A stretch of 64,000 bases of DNA, taken from Enoplosus armatus (taxonomy: Eukaryota > Chordata > Actinopteri > Centrarchiformes > Enoplosidae). The translations under genes were made by a program, and so were the position numbers. The notes under the pieces are model-generated. The model was not told the DNA's origin, ran no database searches, and was given only the letters and a program-made list of their open reading frames with translations. Shown piece by piece: positions 47,824 through 60,327 of the stretch. The DNA is taken from the NCBI RefSeq assembly GCF_043641665.1, contig NC_092186.1:15705001-15769000 (forward strand). Direction: 5' to 3'. Numbering within the stretch: the first letter of the stretch is position 1; each line of letters starts with the position of its first letter.

Positions 47824-47969
47824 CTAATCCCCCTTCATGGGGTCTGCATCCCCTGTCATGCCTAGTGGTGAACCATGCTGAGACGCTGCGGCTGCGACTG
47901 ACACCTCGACAAAGGCGGCGTCCCGGGCCACTGTTGGGCCTGTGTGCTCTGCACTGCTGTGCATGGAAT
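47824..47969 (-). CDS. Candidate 3'-terminal exon, unrecognised
   Basis: On the minus strand the pyrimidine tract TCTTTTATTCCCCCCAATGCAG leads into 48 codons ending in TAG. The peptide starts at SMHSSAEHTGPTVARDAAF, is alanine-rich in the middle (VEVSVAAAASQHG) and ends GDADPMKGD. A second frame is also open for part of the length, which weakens the case. It could instead be a conserved non-coding block. No domain or gene is recognised. Confidence 0.25.
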
Positions 47970-49576
47970 CTGCATTGGGGGGAATAAAAGAGATGAGCAA
48001 TGTGTTAAACAATAAGCTGCCTGGGTGCTGAGACCCCCGTCAAGAGGCTCGGTGTGGCCACCCATCAAAAGCCCTTGAGCCCAGCATTCGAGGCTGGCAG
48101 ACAGTCCAGCCCAACCCCACCCCCTCTGCCATCCACCCCTATCAGTCTTGTGTTTGGGTTGGGCCTGGTTGGGCCTGCTCTTCTGTCCTCTGCTCTGCTC
48201 TGCTCTGGTGAATCTGACAGCTGTTACCGGGGAAGGTTATTCACTCAGCGCATCTCTCCGTACACACACAATGACCCCAAAGCCCCCGCCTGTCTAGCCA
48301 ACCAGCTTTTATGCTCCGCGACCAACAGACAAGGTGGAGAAAACGAGCTGACAGTGTCACTCCTCCGCCACTTGCATTTCACGCTACATATGTGCCCGAA
48401 GACGGCTCTTTTTCGCCCAAAAATAACTGAGCTGACTGAAATACAGTGACACCATTTGTATTTTTTTCTTTTACACATACAAGGCAAGATGGCAGAAAAT
48501 AGGTCAAACACCACGCAGATGTGGCTCAACTGAAAATGGCTGCTGTGGTGGGCGTGTTCATCGAAAGGGAGGGTTGCAATAGCACTGAGCAGAGATGGGT
48601 GGCGCTCTTACTATACTTACAATACAGCCCATCATCACATGATAATGTACAACCTCCTTCTGGCTGTGAAGACTAAAAACTTTATTCCTGAATTAATAGA
48701 AGCATATTTTGTTGTTAAAAATCAATGCTCGGCACACATACAAAGATCTGAAGCCATTAGAACGCTTGTGGAGATGCATTAAACACAATATGGAGAAAAT
48801 AATTTTTTTTTTTCAGTAATTTCCAGGCTTTGCAGCTCAGTGTTGGTATTTGTTTATTTTTTGGTATTATTTTCATTTTTTGAAAGTCCATTATTTGATC
48901 TGCATGCCATCCTTTGTATCTGACCATACTTCAGACTTTGTGAACCTTGTGAGGGGATGTACACTCGTCTCCCTTAACTTAGATCTCTCTGTTTAAACCA
49001 CAAACACATTCCTTTGATAAGTCACTGAGACAAGTCTAACCAGCCTGTTGCCATTATAAAGATAAAAACATGCAAGTTCAGTTTTCAGTCGTCCTCCTCC
49101 TGATATTTCTATTCAGTCTTATCTGTCATGCAGAAGAATTAATGCTACTAATTCAGATATTTTGTTATTTTCTATCCGTATTCCTAGCCTTGGATGGCTC
49201 TTAGTATGGGTTACCATAGCCTTCATTATCTTAAATGCATTTTGTCCCTGCTCGCTGGAATTGTTTCACATGCAGTGCACTCACAATGATCAATCCTTTG
49301 TGGAGTCTTTTACTGCCCGGTATTGAGTTTCTTGTTATTTACAGATAAGAGAGGACATGTATTATGGTATGGTACAGTAGTTGATCTTTCTGTGCTGTGC
49401 TGATGTGGTGTACAGTTTGCTAATTGGAAAATAATGAGGGTAATAATGGCGAACCACTCATTAAAATTCATGTGTTAAGCCTTTTTTTTTTTCAGCTTAG
49501 TATTGCAAGTGAATGAAATGACATGGAGAAAGAAGATATTAGAATATTATCTCATTATATTGACACACTTAATTAC
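47970..49576. other. Spacer, nothing firm
   Basis: A 131-codon plus frame at 48054-48449 is proline/leucine-rich with no splice support. CTCTG-type repeats lie at 48186-48208. T-runs are at 48802-48813 and 49482-49493. Confidence 0.45.
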
Positions 49577-49889
49577 ATGAAAAAAGCCACTGTTGGTGTA
49601 CGACCTGAATATCTATATGCTTAATGAGCACAAAACAATCCCCTCAACTGAGCCACATTGTGGCTTTACCATGCTGGCTAAATATACATTGGTGGAAAAC
49701 TGGGAACACACATAAAGCAATACTGATAATATGCAGCACACAGCTTCTGTATATTTAATGTATTCTTATGAAAAAGGCTGCTATGTATGACCTGAGGATC
49801 TACATTCTTAATTAGCATGTAATCAAGCTTTTGACAGACCGACTTTGTTACTCGACAACACAAACTAAATATAAACTAGTAAAAAGCTG
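49577..49889. repeat. Diverged tandem duplication, about 187-191 bp period
   Basis: Segment 49577-49702 is repeated at 49768-49889. Matching landmarks in the same order are ATGAAAAA, GACCTGA (49602 and 49789), ATCTATATGCTTAATGAGCA versus ATCTACATTCTTAATTAGCA (17 of 20 identical), and CTAAATATA then GT-x-x-AAA. The intervening 66 bp is not matched. An old local duplication that has kept spaced blocks. Confidence 0.7.
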
Positions 49890-49942
49890 TTTACTATATC
49901 ACGCACATACATATTTTATATTGAAGATTTATACTGCATACA

Positions 49943-50478
49943 GGATGTAATGGGGCTGCACAATTAATCGAATATTAATTGCGATCATGATTTTGCCTTC
50001 CCACAATTAAATGAACATGATCGACTGCGATAATGCGTGCTCCGCTCATAGAAAACTCTGCTGCATATCATATCAAGCGCAAGGGATGAGATGTTTTGGT
50101 TTCACTTTTGGGGTAGTCTCACATAGCCAGACCTATTTCCACACTTAGTTTTAGCGCAGTACAAAAGTACAGGCTTTGCTTTTGGAGAGTTGTCATGCCT
50201 GTGCGCCCGCTCTGCAGAGGCAGCCTGTGCAAAAATGTCCTGGATGTTGCGGCTGTAGTCCAGAGTAGAAGAGTAAAATACAACAGAGAGCAGACGGGTA
50301 AAACAAAAGTCAAATGTCTGGAGCAGAGGGCGGGGAGCTAGTCCCTCAAATTCGTATTTCAGACAAGTGATGTTAAGAAAAAATCATAATAATTGTGATA
50401 AATAATCGTGATCTCAATATTGATCAAAAATAATCGTGATTATCATTTTGGCCATAATCGTGCAGCCCTAGAATGTAA
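49943..50478. mobile_element. Complete hAT MITE with 8-bp target-site duplication
   Basis: The element spans 49951-50470 (520 bp). Left end TGGGGCTGCACAATTAATCG; right end on the minus strand TAGGGCTGCACGATTATGGC. The inverted ends are AT-rich with repeated AATCGTGATTAT motifs. Flanks GGATGTAA (49943-49950) and GAATGTAA (50471-50478) match 7 of 8, as expected for the 8-bp duplication of hAT transposons. No transposase. The GCTGCACGATTATGGCCAAA end is a repeat type I recognise as common in teleosts. Confidence 0.88.
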
Positions 50479-53190
50479 TGTGCATAGTGACTATTCTCCA
50501 TTTGCAATTTCTTTCACTCATAAGAACCAAAGCATAAAAATATTCACACATGCATACACTACAAACATGCGCAAGAGCTATTTATATTGAACTCATGTAC
50601 ATTTGGAGCAGTAAATAAAAATGTTTTAGACAGAACAATGACTAATCAATATTCACAACCATCGCCGTCCCGATTACCATCAGCACTACCATCATCATCA
50701 TTTTTACCAGCATCAGTATAAACATCCAAACTGATTTTTCTTGGAGAAGCATCATTACCACAATCAGCTTCCTCAGCTCAGTCAGCTGAGCAGGCAAACA
50801 CACACACACACACGTACAGTAAAAAGCCAGCACATAATGCACGTACACACACATGCAAGTGGACATGAAAACACATATACTCTCTCAAGTGGCAGGGCCA
50901 GTCGCACATTGTTCTCTCTGCCTTCTCCCCTGACGGCAAAGCTGTACTGTCAGTTTACCTTGCCCCAGGACATCCACGGGACAGCCTATCAGCCTTCTCT
51001 CCACTGCCAAAGACATGTAGTCCTGTTTATCACCTAATTGACTCTCAGAGGAAGGCTTTGATTGACAGTGTGGCTCCCACATCGCTTAAGTCCTTTTTAG
51101 CCAAGCAAACCCTGCACGCCCTCACCTGTTAATAATACATCGCGGCAGACTTAGTTTACTGATAAGCACCACTTCACCACTTGCACTTTAGTCAAATACA
51201 GCCGAGAACAGAGTCGTTAGAAGCCAATCACATTCTCATTTGAGATGACTTTCTCTGTCACTTTTTCCCCAGTTCTGTCTCACATCTACGATCAGAAGAC
51301 TCAGAAGCAATTGAGTTTCGGAGAAGCTAGAGGGAGCAACATGTCCTGAAAAACCAAAACAAGTCTGGGGTTTCACTTGTTTCGTATTCCCCCCAGCCGT
51401 GATCAAATGAAGCAGCACTCATTTTGTCCAGTATGGCAGCACAATCAGGCAGGGCGGCTGCTGCCAACAGTTGACAGAGGTGTTGAGATAATGTACTGTA
51501 TATTGCAGAGCGTATTAATTACGCGTTGACGGATGGCAAGACAGACTGGAGTTGTTATAACAACTCTAAACAGAAACGACTGGATTGATTGAGACTAATT
51601 GACAGCATGAGAAAGTAGTGGTGGAAAAAAAATCAGGGTGATGCGTTTAATTTCTTCCTCCCCTGCCACTTACTTGTCATCACCTGACAGGAAGCAACTT
51701 TCCTTTTGGCGATACACGCTGTGCATTTGACACCTTTCTGAAAGCCCAGCCTGCCTCTTGTGATGGCAAAGGATGGGGTAAAAGGGCATCGGGTGGGAGG
51801 CCAAGCCAAGATGGCCCTTGTCCTCGTCTGTCGGAGATTATTTCCTGGGTCGCGACTGGCGTGCTGGCGGTTTGTCACGCGCCACTTGCTGTGATGTCAC
51901 CAAGGCCACCCTTGCAGAACTTTGGCCAGCTGGGTGCCGTCACAGAGCCTCATCACGTCTCAACTAAGCAGTCCATGACTTTTTAAAACCCTGTGGGGGG
52001 AGAGATATTAATAGAGCTGCATAGTTACATGATCGGCAAGGATATTGGAAAATAGTTGCATTAGAGGGTCTGCTCTGAAACAGGTAAACAAATTACTCCG
52101 GGCTCCTGGAAAAAACTCCTGGCTGTCACGATGAGACGGAAAGAGGGAGAGTTGGCATTTAATCAAGGTTTTAATGAATAAGTAAGCTCCACACATGCAC
52201 AGGAGTGAATCACCTCCCTTTTATCACTTGTTTGATATCCGTGTACTCTTTGTCTCGGCTCCCAAGGGTCTTGGGTTGTCTTCCAAGTTTGCAACAAGCA
52301 CACTTCTGTCCTGTGTTGTAATTCATTCAGTACCACTACAAGCACATCAAAGCCTTGTTCTCTTCCCTATGATACTCATGTTTGTCAGTGGCTAACAAAA
52401 AAAAAACAGGATGTTTTTCATCCTGGAATTATTGTCGGGGCTGAGACGCTTTGTAGGTGCTGTCCTCACATGTCTGGAGCCTGGTGAACATATAGCTCAG
52501 ATCTTCAGCATGCGTCCTCATAATAGGAGCAATATGCTGCACAAGAGAACTATCAAGACCTGGAGACATGTCGTGGTGCGAAAAGGCTTTATTAAATTCT
52601 CTTAGCCAGCTTGTTTGAGCTGTGCTTTACTTCAAACATACACAGAGACAGAGGACTCACCTGGGGAGAAGAAAGGTTGTCTGCAGCGGAGAGAATCTGA
52701 TTTCCAACCTCTTGTATCCATCTCCATAAGCCATCACTTATTGAGGAAATCCTCCTCACTGCCCAAAGTAGTTCAGCTCATTATGCGCTAATGATCTGTC
52801 CGCTTTTTCAAAGTGTCCTCTTTGATTACACAAGCACGGACACAAACTTCTTTGCACAGAACACAGTTACACAAGTACATAAGAATTGCTTTTCACTTGT
52901 GGCAAAGAGCTAGTTCCTCAGTGGACAGGAGAGCAGGAAGAAAGCAAAAAAACATTTTTAACAAGACCTTCGAAAAGAGCCACAAGATTTACTCTTTTCC
53001 TGTGATGGAAGTAAAGGAAAATATGTAAAGGTAACCTGCGGCGTCAGTCACCGTAACACACACACGGACACACTCACAGCTGAAGACATTAGTCTGACCT
53101 TGTGCAATTTCTTCCCGTAACTTATGATGTTGTTCACTCTACTCCAGTAAGCTGTTGAAATGGCACATTGAAATTTTCCTTCTGTGTGGT

Positions 53191-53194
<4 letters not shown>
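50479..53194. other. Spacer with complex block at 51640-51960
   Basis: A short CA array at 50797-50812. 51640-51960 is repeat-free and GC-balanced with an 81-codon minus frame (51633-51878) that lacks splice context. Otherwise unremarkable. Confidence 0.4.

Positions 53195-53230
<36 letters not shown>
53195..53230. repeat. (TG)n microsatellite
   Basis: Pure TG array of about 36 bp. Confidence 0.95.
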
Positions 53231-53232
<2 letters not shown>

Positions 53233-53926
53233 TGTGTTGCAAGTGTGGAGGTGTGAGTGTCCGTTGGAAGGGGAGGGGGTAATCTCATTGTCCTTTTCAA
53301 TCTGGTAATTAACTTGACAGCATGACAAATGGACACGATCAGCTGTCTGCCTCCATAAGACACAAAAATGCCGTATTACACACTTATATGAGGGATTCCA
53401 CTCAGCAAAAAAGACATTAGAGAATAGCTACTCAAATGGAATCAAGTTGAGAAGAGTTTTGTCTGATATTTAGAGTTGCATGAGTGTTTCAAAGAACAAC
53501 AGAGAACAAGAGCTGGTACTAATTAACGTGGGTCGTGTAAAAACACATGTACAAACATACAGCAGACACACTGAGGTAGATGTTCCTGTTTATTGGATAG
53601 CAGTCCTCTCTTTTACTTCTACACTATGGCTCTCCCACAGTCTGCCCCCTGTTAGGCCTAATGGCACAGAGGAGTCGACTTGTCTAAGTAGGGCCTACTG
53701 TATATCACTGCGCTGTCTCTCCCCATATCTGTCCCTCCCTCCACCCTACTCTCCCTCCATCCCTACTGCCATTAATCTATCCCTCCATCCCTCTATCTTG
53801 AATACCTGATTTGGCTGAGAGCTTTGCACTTCACTACACTGCTGCCTGTTCCTGAGACGGTTCACAGGGCACCAACTTAAAAACACATACACATTATTGA
53901 AAACTTATCCAATTATATCTATATAT

Positions 53927-53930
<4 letters not shown>
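53231..53930. other. Spacer with CCCTCCAT-type tract
   Basis: 53725-53790 is a C/T-rich stretch with repeated CCCTCCATCCCT-like units. No gene. Confidence 0.5.

Positions 53931-53957
<27 letters not shown>
53931..53957. repeat. (AC)n microsatellite
   Basis: Pure AC array of about 27 bp preceded by a short TATATA run. Confidence 0.93.
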
Positions 53958-53961
<4 letters not shown>

Positions 53962-56900
53962 ACACAAAAAGAAGCTCTAAAAGCATGGACTGACCTGTGG
54001 TGGCTTTCTATCTAATAGCAAATATGATGTGTCTCATTGATATCCCATTTTGGGGCCCTGTAGCATATAGCAGGTCCCTGTAGTTGCTGTGTCACCTGTA
54101 TAGGGTGTCACAATAAAGCAGACTTGAAACAGGTAGCCAATTTAATTTAGGTATGTGCAGCTCTGCATTAAAATAATACTACATCATAGCATCCAGAGAC
54201 AGCATCTCCTGATAATGGAATGCATCAGATATCATCTTGAAAGGATATTTTTTGAGAGCATTAGAACAAAATAAATACACAAAATAATCCCTTCCTGGCA
54301 AAGCAACCAGGCGTGCTCCGGTTACTGATATTTACACAGTACAAAATAATAACAATGCTAATGTCAATAGAAACACAATAATGTCCCAATCTGATTACGG
54401 AGCCCGTGTGTGTATGGCGAGTAGAAAATTAAATTTGAAATTTGAGAACTTGCCTCTGTCTGTAATGTATTACGGTGGGGGCTGGGTGGTGGAGGTGGAG
54501 GTGGTGGGGGTGGGATGGAATTTAATAAACCCGCCAAAAATTTTTAAAATGCATATTGGCCTGAGATAAGGTGGAGACTGTCCTTTTTTCTAAAGTAATT
54601 ATGAGGTTTTATTCATTTCTGTCATTAGTCAAACTGACAGCTGGTCCCTGCAGGCTGGACTTGTCCCATTCTCCTCTCCTGCTCACCTATCTGGGAAGGA
54701 ACCCTATAATGAATGTTTACAACACACAGGTAAGAGAGTAAATATTGGACTCATCAATTATGGAGGGTGAGGGAACTGGCAATCAAATCCCATGATTACT
54801 GTTACCGTCGGGGGGCAACATGAGCCCTGACAGTGGCTGATGGTCACACATGACGCACAGTGCAAGTACAGCCACAAACACACTGATATAAACACATGCA
54901 CAGACACACTGAGACAGATACAGACACAAAACCACACACGCGCCCTCTCACCTTGTCATTTTGTGGCGCTGTCTCACCGACACCAGATAGGGCAGAACAG
55001 GAGCTTGTTAACATTGTGTGGGGGGAAAATGGAGCGAACGGGAGAGAGATAATGGGAAAGAGAAAACAAGGAAAATAGAGAGAAAATACATTTAAATGAT
55101 ACTGTTATCATCAAGGGCAGTTGCTCTCAAAGCAAAGGTTGGTAAAAATTTATATGGTTTACATTTCCAAAAAGAGGTATAAATATTTATTACCTTCACT
55201 GCGCCTGGGTGAGCAATGATTACTTTCAAAATAAATGACAAACAAGGGGCTTTGGTTCCTTTGTCGATGGTGGTGTGGTCCTTTGCTGTAAAAACTAGTT
55301 AATCAACGAGCTGGAGAAAAATAGCTTGTGTTTCTATTGTTACTGACTCAGTAAGTGTGTGTGTTTTCTTTTGCTTCATAATAGTCTAGAGACTTCATTT
55401 GTGTGGTGCTCAAAAGAATTGCATGTCTAGGCATGGCAACTTGGACTCCCTCTCTCTAACTTTGTGCTGACGTCTGCGCCTATCGTGTTTTGACAGCGCC
55501 TCTCTTCCACTATACCACATTTTGGACAGCAGGACCCACGGCTCAGACACGGTAAACTGACACCATCTCCCAATTTCCCAAAAACTCCCTCATTACAGCA
55601 AAGGATTGCTGATGGTGCTTTGAAACCAGTCGTTGGTTCAGACAAGGTGGGGATACTCACACAGGCGCTCCCCTGTCTCCGTGGCTTTTTTGCTTGGTCA
55701 ATTAAAATATTCCAGCGTGAGCAAGACCTGCAGGTGCTTACAGACTCTGATAGTAATGCTATTTGTACTTTTTTGTTATGAGGGTTTTTTTTTCCTCAAA
55801 CACAATGAACATGTCTTGCAGATTGCATTTTGCAGGCTAAGTGTCCCCTAGCATCTGTTTTGGCCTCTGAGGAAAGGGAAGTTGGGAGTGGAGCAGGTGC
55901 CTGCAGTACGTAAACCTTATCACTCCGTCCCTCCGCTGTTTGAGCATTGATCAGACGGCTGCTACTCTACTCGACATACAGCTGAATACAAGAGTGGTGT
56001 CATTAACATGTAATTACACACAACCAAGTATTCACACACATACACACACCAGGAAAACTACAGCACTGGCAGCACCGCAGCATGTACTCAAAGTCCCCCT
56101 CCCAGAGGGACCAATCTATGTTTTTATGTTGAACACCTGTTACCTACTGCATATATTGCATAGTCTGAGTGGTACATGCAAACCAGGAAAAGGAGCGAAA
56201 TTACACCATTGCTTCAGGTTAATGTAACCTAAAAAAGCATGGACCACACGATAGTCATCCAAGTTTTTGAAAAAAAGTTGGTCTGTTATGGTCAAATTTG
56301 TGAATTTGAGAACTGGAGGCACACCGTGGATGGCCATAATGACTCCATATTAGAATAGTGGTACAGCTGTGCCTCAGCCATTGAGTTTGCAAAGCTGCCA
56401 AGGGCTGGGAACACACAATCTTGCACACACTCACACGCATGCATAGCAAGCTAATAAATTGCCCTGACACACCCTTTGGCAGCAGCACAACCCACCACAA
56501 CCACATCCCCCTCGCCCACAACCAGTCTAACTCCTAATTTAGCTGGGTTTAACAGTGAGACATAGACTCGCCCCATGCAGACTCCATTCCAAGGAGGTGG
56601 GAAGAGAAGGAGGATTGTCATACAGTAAGGTTGGAGGATCTGGAAGTTGGATTAAACTTTTTGCACTTTAAAGCTTACTTGGCCTGAAACTACTGGGAGC
56701 GGCTCAGAAAGTGGCTGGAAGATGTCACATGCAAAGACGTGCACACACAGACATGACTAAGTGGAGAGTAAAAGCATGCAGCAGAGAGCACATATATCTG
56801 CTTTGTTCTCTGGTTCACCTGCCATTATGTGAGCCAAGATGACTTTTATACAGTTGGCTTTGTTCATTTTGACAACTCTGCAAAATGTAAAGAATTAATA

Positions 56901-59900
56901 GCATTGCACTGCTTATAAACATGAAGAGAAATTGGCAGTCTTTCAATAAGTTTCCTTCATCATGCACGTAGCCAGATGGCTGATGTTTATGAAAATCGGA
57001 GAAGCAGTGGTGTCAAGCAGTTGCCCCTCCCTTATTACCACCACAGAGGTGCCCTTGAGCCAGGCACTGCTCTGTGCCCAGCAGATCATTTTGTAGTTTT
57101 ATAGGGCAGAGTCAAGGTGTGTAAAGGATTCAGTATGCTTATTAGAAATTAGTTCGTAGGACATGTAGTATCTAATAGCAAAGATGTATGTACCTATTCA
57201 GAAAGGCCACACTCTCAAGTCCATGAAGGTGTGAAGAAGCTGTGTGGACGCCTGCGATGTTTACACGGCACCCAAAATTTGTGATTGGACTATACGCACT
57301 AAAAGCACTCTGACTGTGCATGCACTAACAAAGCAAAGCGGACATTTGTTTTGTATACAACATCCTTGGTCGTATTCTAGTTAAGCGGTCACACACAGTA
57401 TTTTCTTTTTTTGACTTTTTCTTGTTTTCTTGTTCAGCCAAGTACAACAAACAAAGGAGCTCTTCTTCTTGCTATCAGGAGGTTTCCATCTTGTTTTCTA
57501 GCATGCATGTGTGGAACATGTCTGCGTACACAGGCCCCCCGACTGTAATATGTATAGAAGCACGTGCACATCCGCTGTCCACATGCAAGTCAGCAGTCGT
57601 CCATGTCCATATTGTAGTATGCTCAAAACTTTACGGCCTTTCAGATCTCTCCAAAACTTTTTGCATAGTCTTGACGCAATGTATTACACCAATGGATTAC
57701 ACTTTTGGACAGATTCGTCTCAAAGGCATTCATGATATTGCACTCAGTTGTACACACAAAAAGTGACGAAAGCTGTGTGAAAATTGAAAAAAAGATATCC
57801 TGAGAGAGAAGTTCAAACTCTGCCTTACATTCACACCTCTGTGCAACTGCCCGTAAAGTAGGCATGACGTTCTGTTTTATTTTTGCCAATGTCAGAAAGA
57901 GGGTTTCAGACACTGTTGGACGATGCAACAAGCCCTTTGTTTTAAGCATACTCAGGCCTTTATGTGTGTGTGGAGTAGGGTGTTGCTGAGAATAAATTAA
58001 AAAAAGAAAAACATGTGAAACGGCAAAGTCATGTATCTGGGTGTTACTCTTACACTTGTCAGTCCAGTAGGGGGACTGAATGATTAGCCCAGCCTTACAT
58101 AACTAGCTACATTGGTGGGGGTATACATATAGCAATCACCTCCTGTCTTTAGACTGGATTCAGTGCCAAATTAAGTACTCATGTTCACTCACATTTACTT
58201 GTTATCCGTGTGTGCATTTGAATGCACAGGAATGTTCTGGCTGCCTTTGTTGCTGCATTTCACTATGGGGGATACATAAAATGACTTAAAACTACAATGT
58301 GAAGCTGTGAGGCATTAGTTTTATGTTCTCTCGAGTAATTCAGCGGGTAAAGTCAAGGGATGTGTGTGAAAACGGCAAGTGGAACCTCTGAGACCCAAAA
58401 GTCACATCATCACCAGTCTTAAGCACTACACAAACAGCGTTTACATCTGTTGACACTGGCTCTACATCTCTGACGTCACCTGGCATCGTTAGAGTGGAGC
58501 GGGGCAGCGCAGTGAGAGGTATTAACCCCTGGGGATGTAAAACTGAAGTGAAACTGGTGAGGCGTGAGGCTACCCTGAACGAAGCCTGCCTGAATTGAGA
58601 TTCATATCTTATTTTTCTCAGGCTTGCCGTCTCTCTCTCTCTCTCTCACCCACGTACACTCGCACATACAATCACTGCACTTCCCTGTTTAGTATGGCAA
58701 GGTAGGGTGACTGTGCTCAGGGGGACATTTTAACTAAATTGTAAATGGCCCGAGTGCAGCTGTTCTAGTCTGAAAGAGTTAGCAAGAAAGGAGGTCATTG
58801 AATCGCCCCTCATTCTTCAGCATTGACAGTCTCTGTAAGGCAGTATGGAAGAAGTCCATTCTCCTGAGACTTCAGTTTTGACAGACTCATTAGAAAGCAC
58901 ACACATCACTTGTCTATATGTTACATTTATATCCCTTCACCTCAGTTCTGGCCATGGTGTCAATAAGAACTTAACAGAGTCATGTCAAAAGTCAAGTGAT
59001 AGAACTGGATTGAAGGGTTATTTGAAGGCTGACTGTGGAAGGCTGCTTTATGGAATTATAAAGCATGAACAGACTTATACATGTGTACACTCAGACACGA
59101 TCTCACACTCACACACACACACTTTGTTCCCTTTCTTAATTTATTTGAAGTGACAGCTGAGTAAGTAACACCACCAGGAGCGTGGACACCACGATGAGAT
59201 CCAGACCTCATGGGCACCATCATGTCTAATAAGTTTATCATTAATTGCAGCCTTTGGGGACGTTTGTTCTTGAATTAATTAGTCTTCAACATCTCAGGGC
59301 TCAGCAAATGTGAAGAAACATAACTCACTTAGTGTCTTATTTTATGTTTCTTTACTTTACATCACTCTGCAAACATCACTGTCTGGTTCACCATCATCAA
59401 TCTGCCCACTGGCCTGTCTTTATAAAAAGTCCCCAGTGAACACCTCAGCACTGCAGGCAATGTTATCTGACAATGTAACACAGTATATGTGAGATGTTCC
59501 ATCTTTCGAAAATGTCAGCCTACACACAGAAAAAAAAGAAAGGAGGGACCAGTCACTCTAGCCCTGTAAGTCAAATATTTAGTTTGTTTTTCTTTTTTAA
59601 TTACTGAATCATAGTAACACAAGGAGGGAAGAATTTGTCCCAAGTGAGACACACCGCACACTCACACAGAAACAAACTTAAAGATTGAGAAGAAACATAG
59701 AGAGGAGCACCAACGAGGACCAGTGGTATGCAGCCTAAAGCTCGATCAAGTCCACAGCCAGAGGAAAAAACAATGGCACAATGTTCAGGATAGGACGGTT
59801 ATGTGTATAACACTAACAATGGTGGGGTTAGGGCACTAGTGTCCTGTGGGGCCCTCCTTGCCATGAAAATGAGAATTTATTCCACAAGGTGCTTTGGATG

Positions 59901-60259
59901 AAAGATAAACATCAAAACACTAGATTCTGCTACCAAAAGAGACACGCAACAATGTACTATTTAAATAGTAGTTATCTGTCCATTTTTAAAAATATATAGA
60001 AACACTTCTTAGCTATAACCATTTTCTAATAATTGCCCTGTTATTCGCATCTGCCTTCATATTCACAGTCTGGCCTAAGTATTAAACTACAGTTATCCAG
60101 CTTATATTCAGTTTTATGAGTGCATGGTTGCATATATGTACTGTATTTTACACATTTTTGTATGGTGGTATGGTACAGGAGTTTTATGTGCATATTGAGT
60201 ATTGTTGTATTCCAACTCACTTTTTCTACGTTTTTAAATATGTTGCTTATTATTGTTTT
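53958..60259. other. Gene-free spacer
   Basis: 54474-54516 is a GGT/GGA-rich stretch with runs of five and three G (possible G-quadruplex). CA-rich patches occur near 54860-54940, 56020-56050 and 59100-59120. A short TC array lies at 58628-58647. Open frames (for example 57422-57766 and 58845-59153) show no coding signature or splice context. No repeats with identifiable ends were found. Confidence 0.45.
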
Positions 60260-60327
60260 ATTTACGTAGAGCCCTTTGAGACATACTTTGTGATATTAGG
60301 CTATAATAAACTTTGACTTGACTTGAC
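60260..60327 (+). mobile_element. LINE-like 3' tail with (ACTTG)n
   Basis: GAGCCCTTTGAGACATACTT is followed by an AT-rich piece, then AATAAACTTTGACTTGACTT and GACA. This resembles the 3' end of L2-type LINEs and related elements in fish, which carry an A-G-x-x-C-T-T-T-G-A-G-A motif, an AATAAA and a short tandem tail. No reverse transcriptase is present; upstream sequence to about 60100 may belong to it. Confidence 0.5.
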
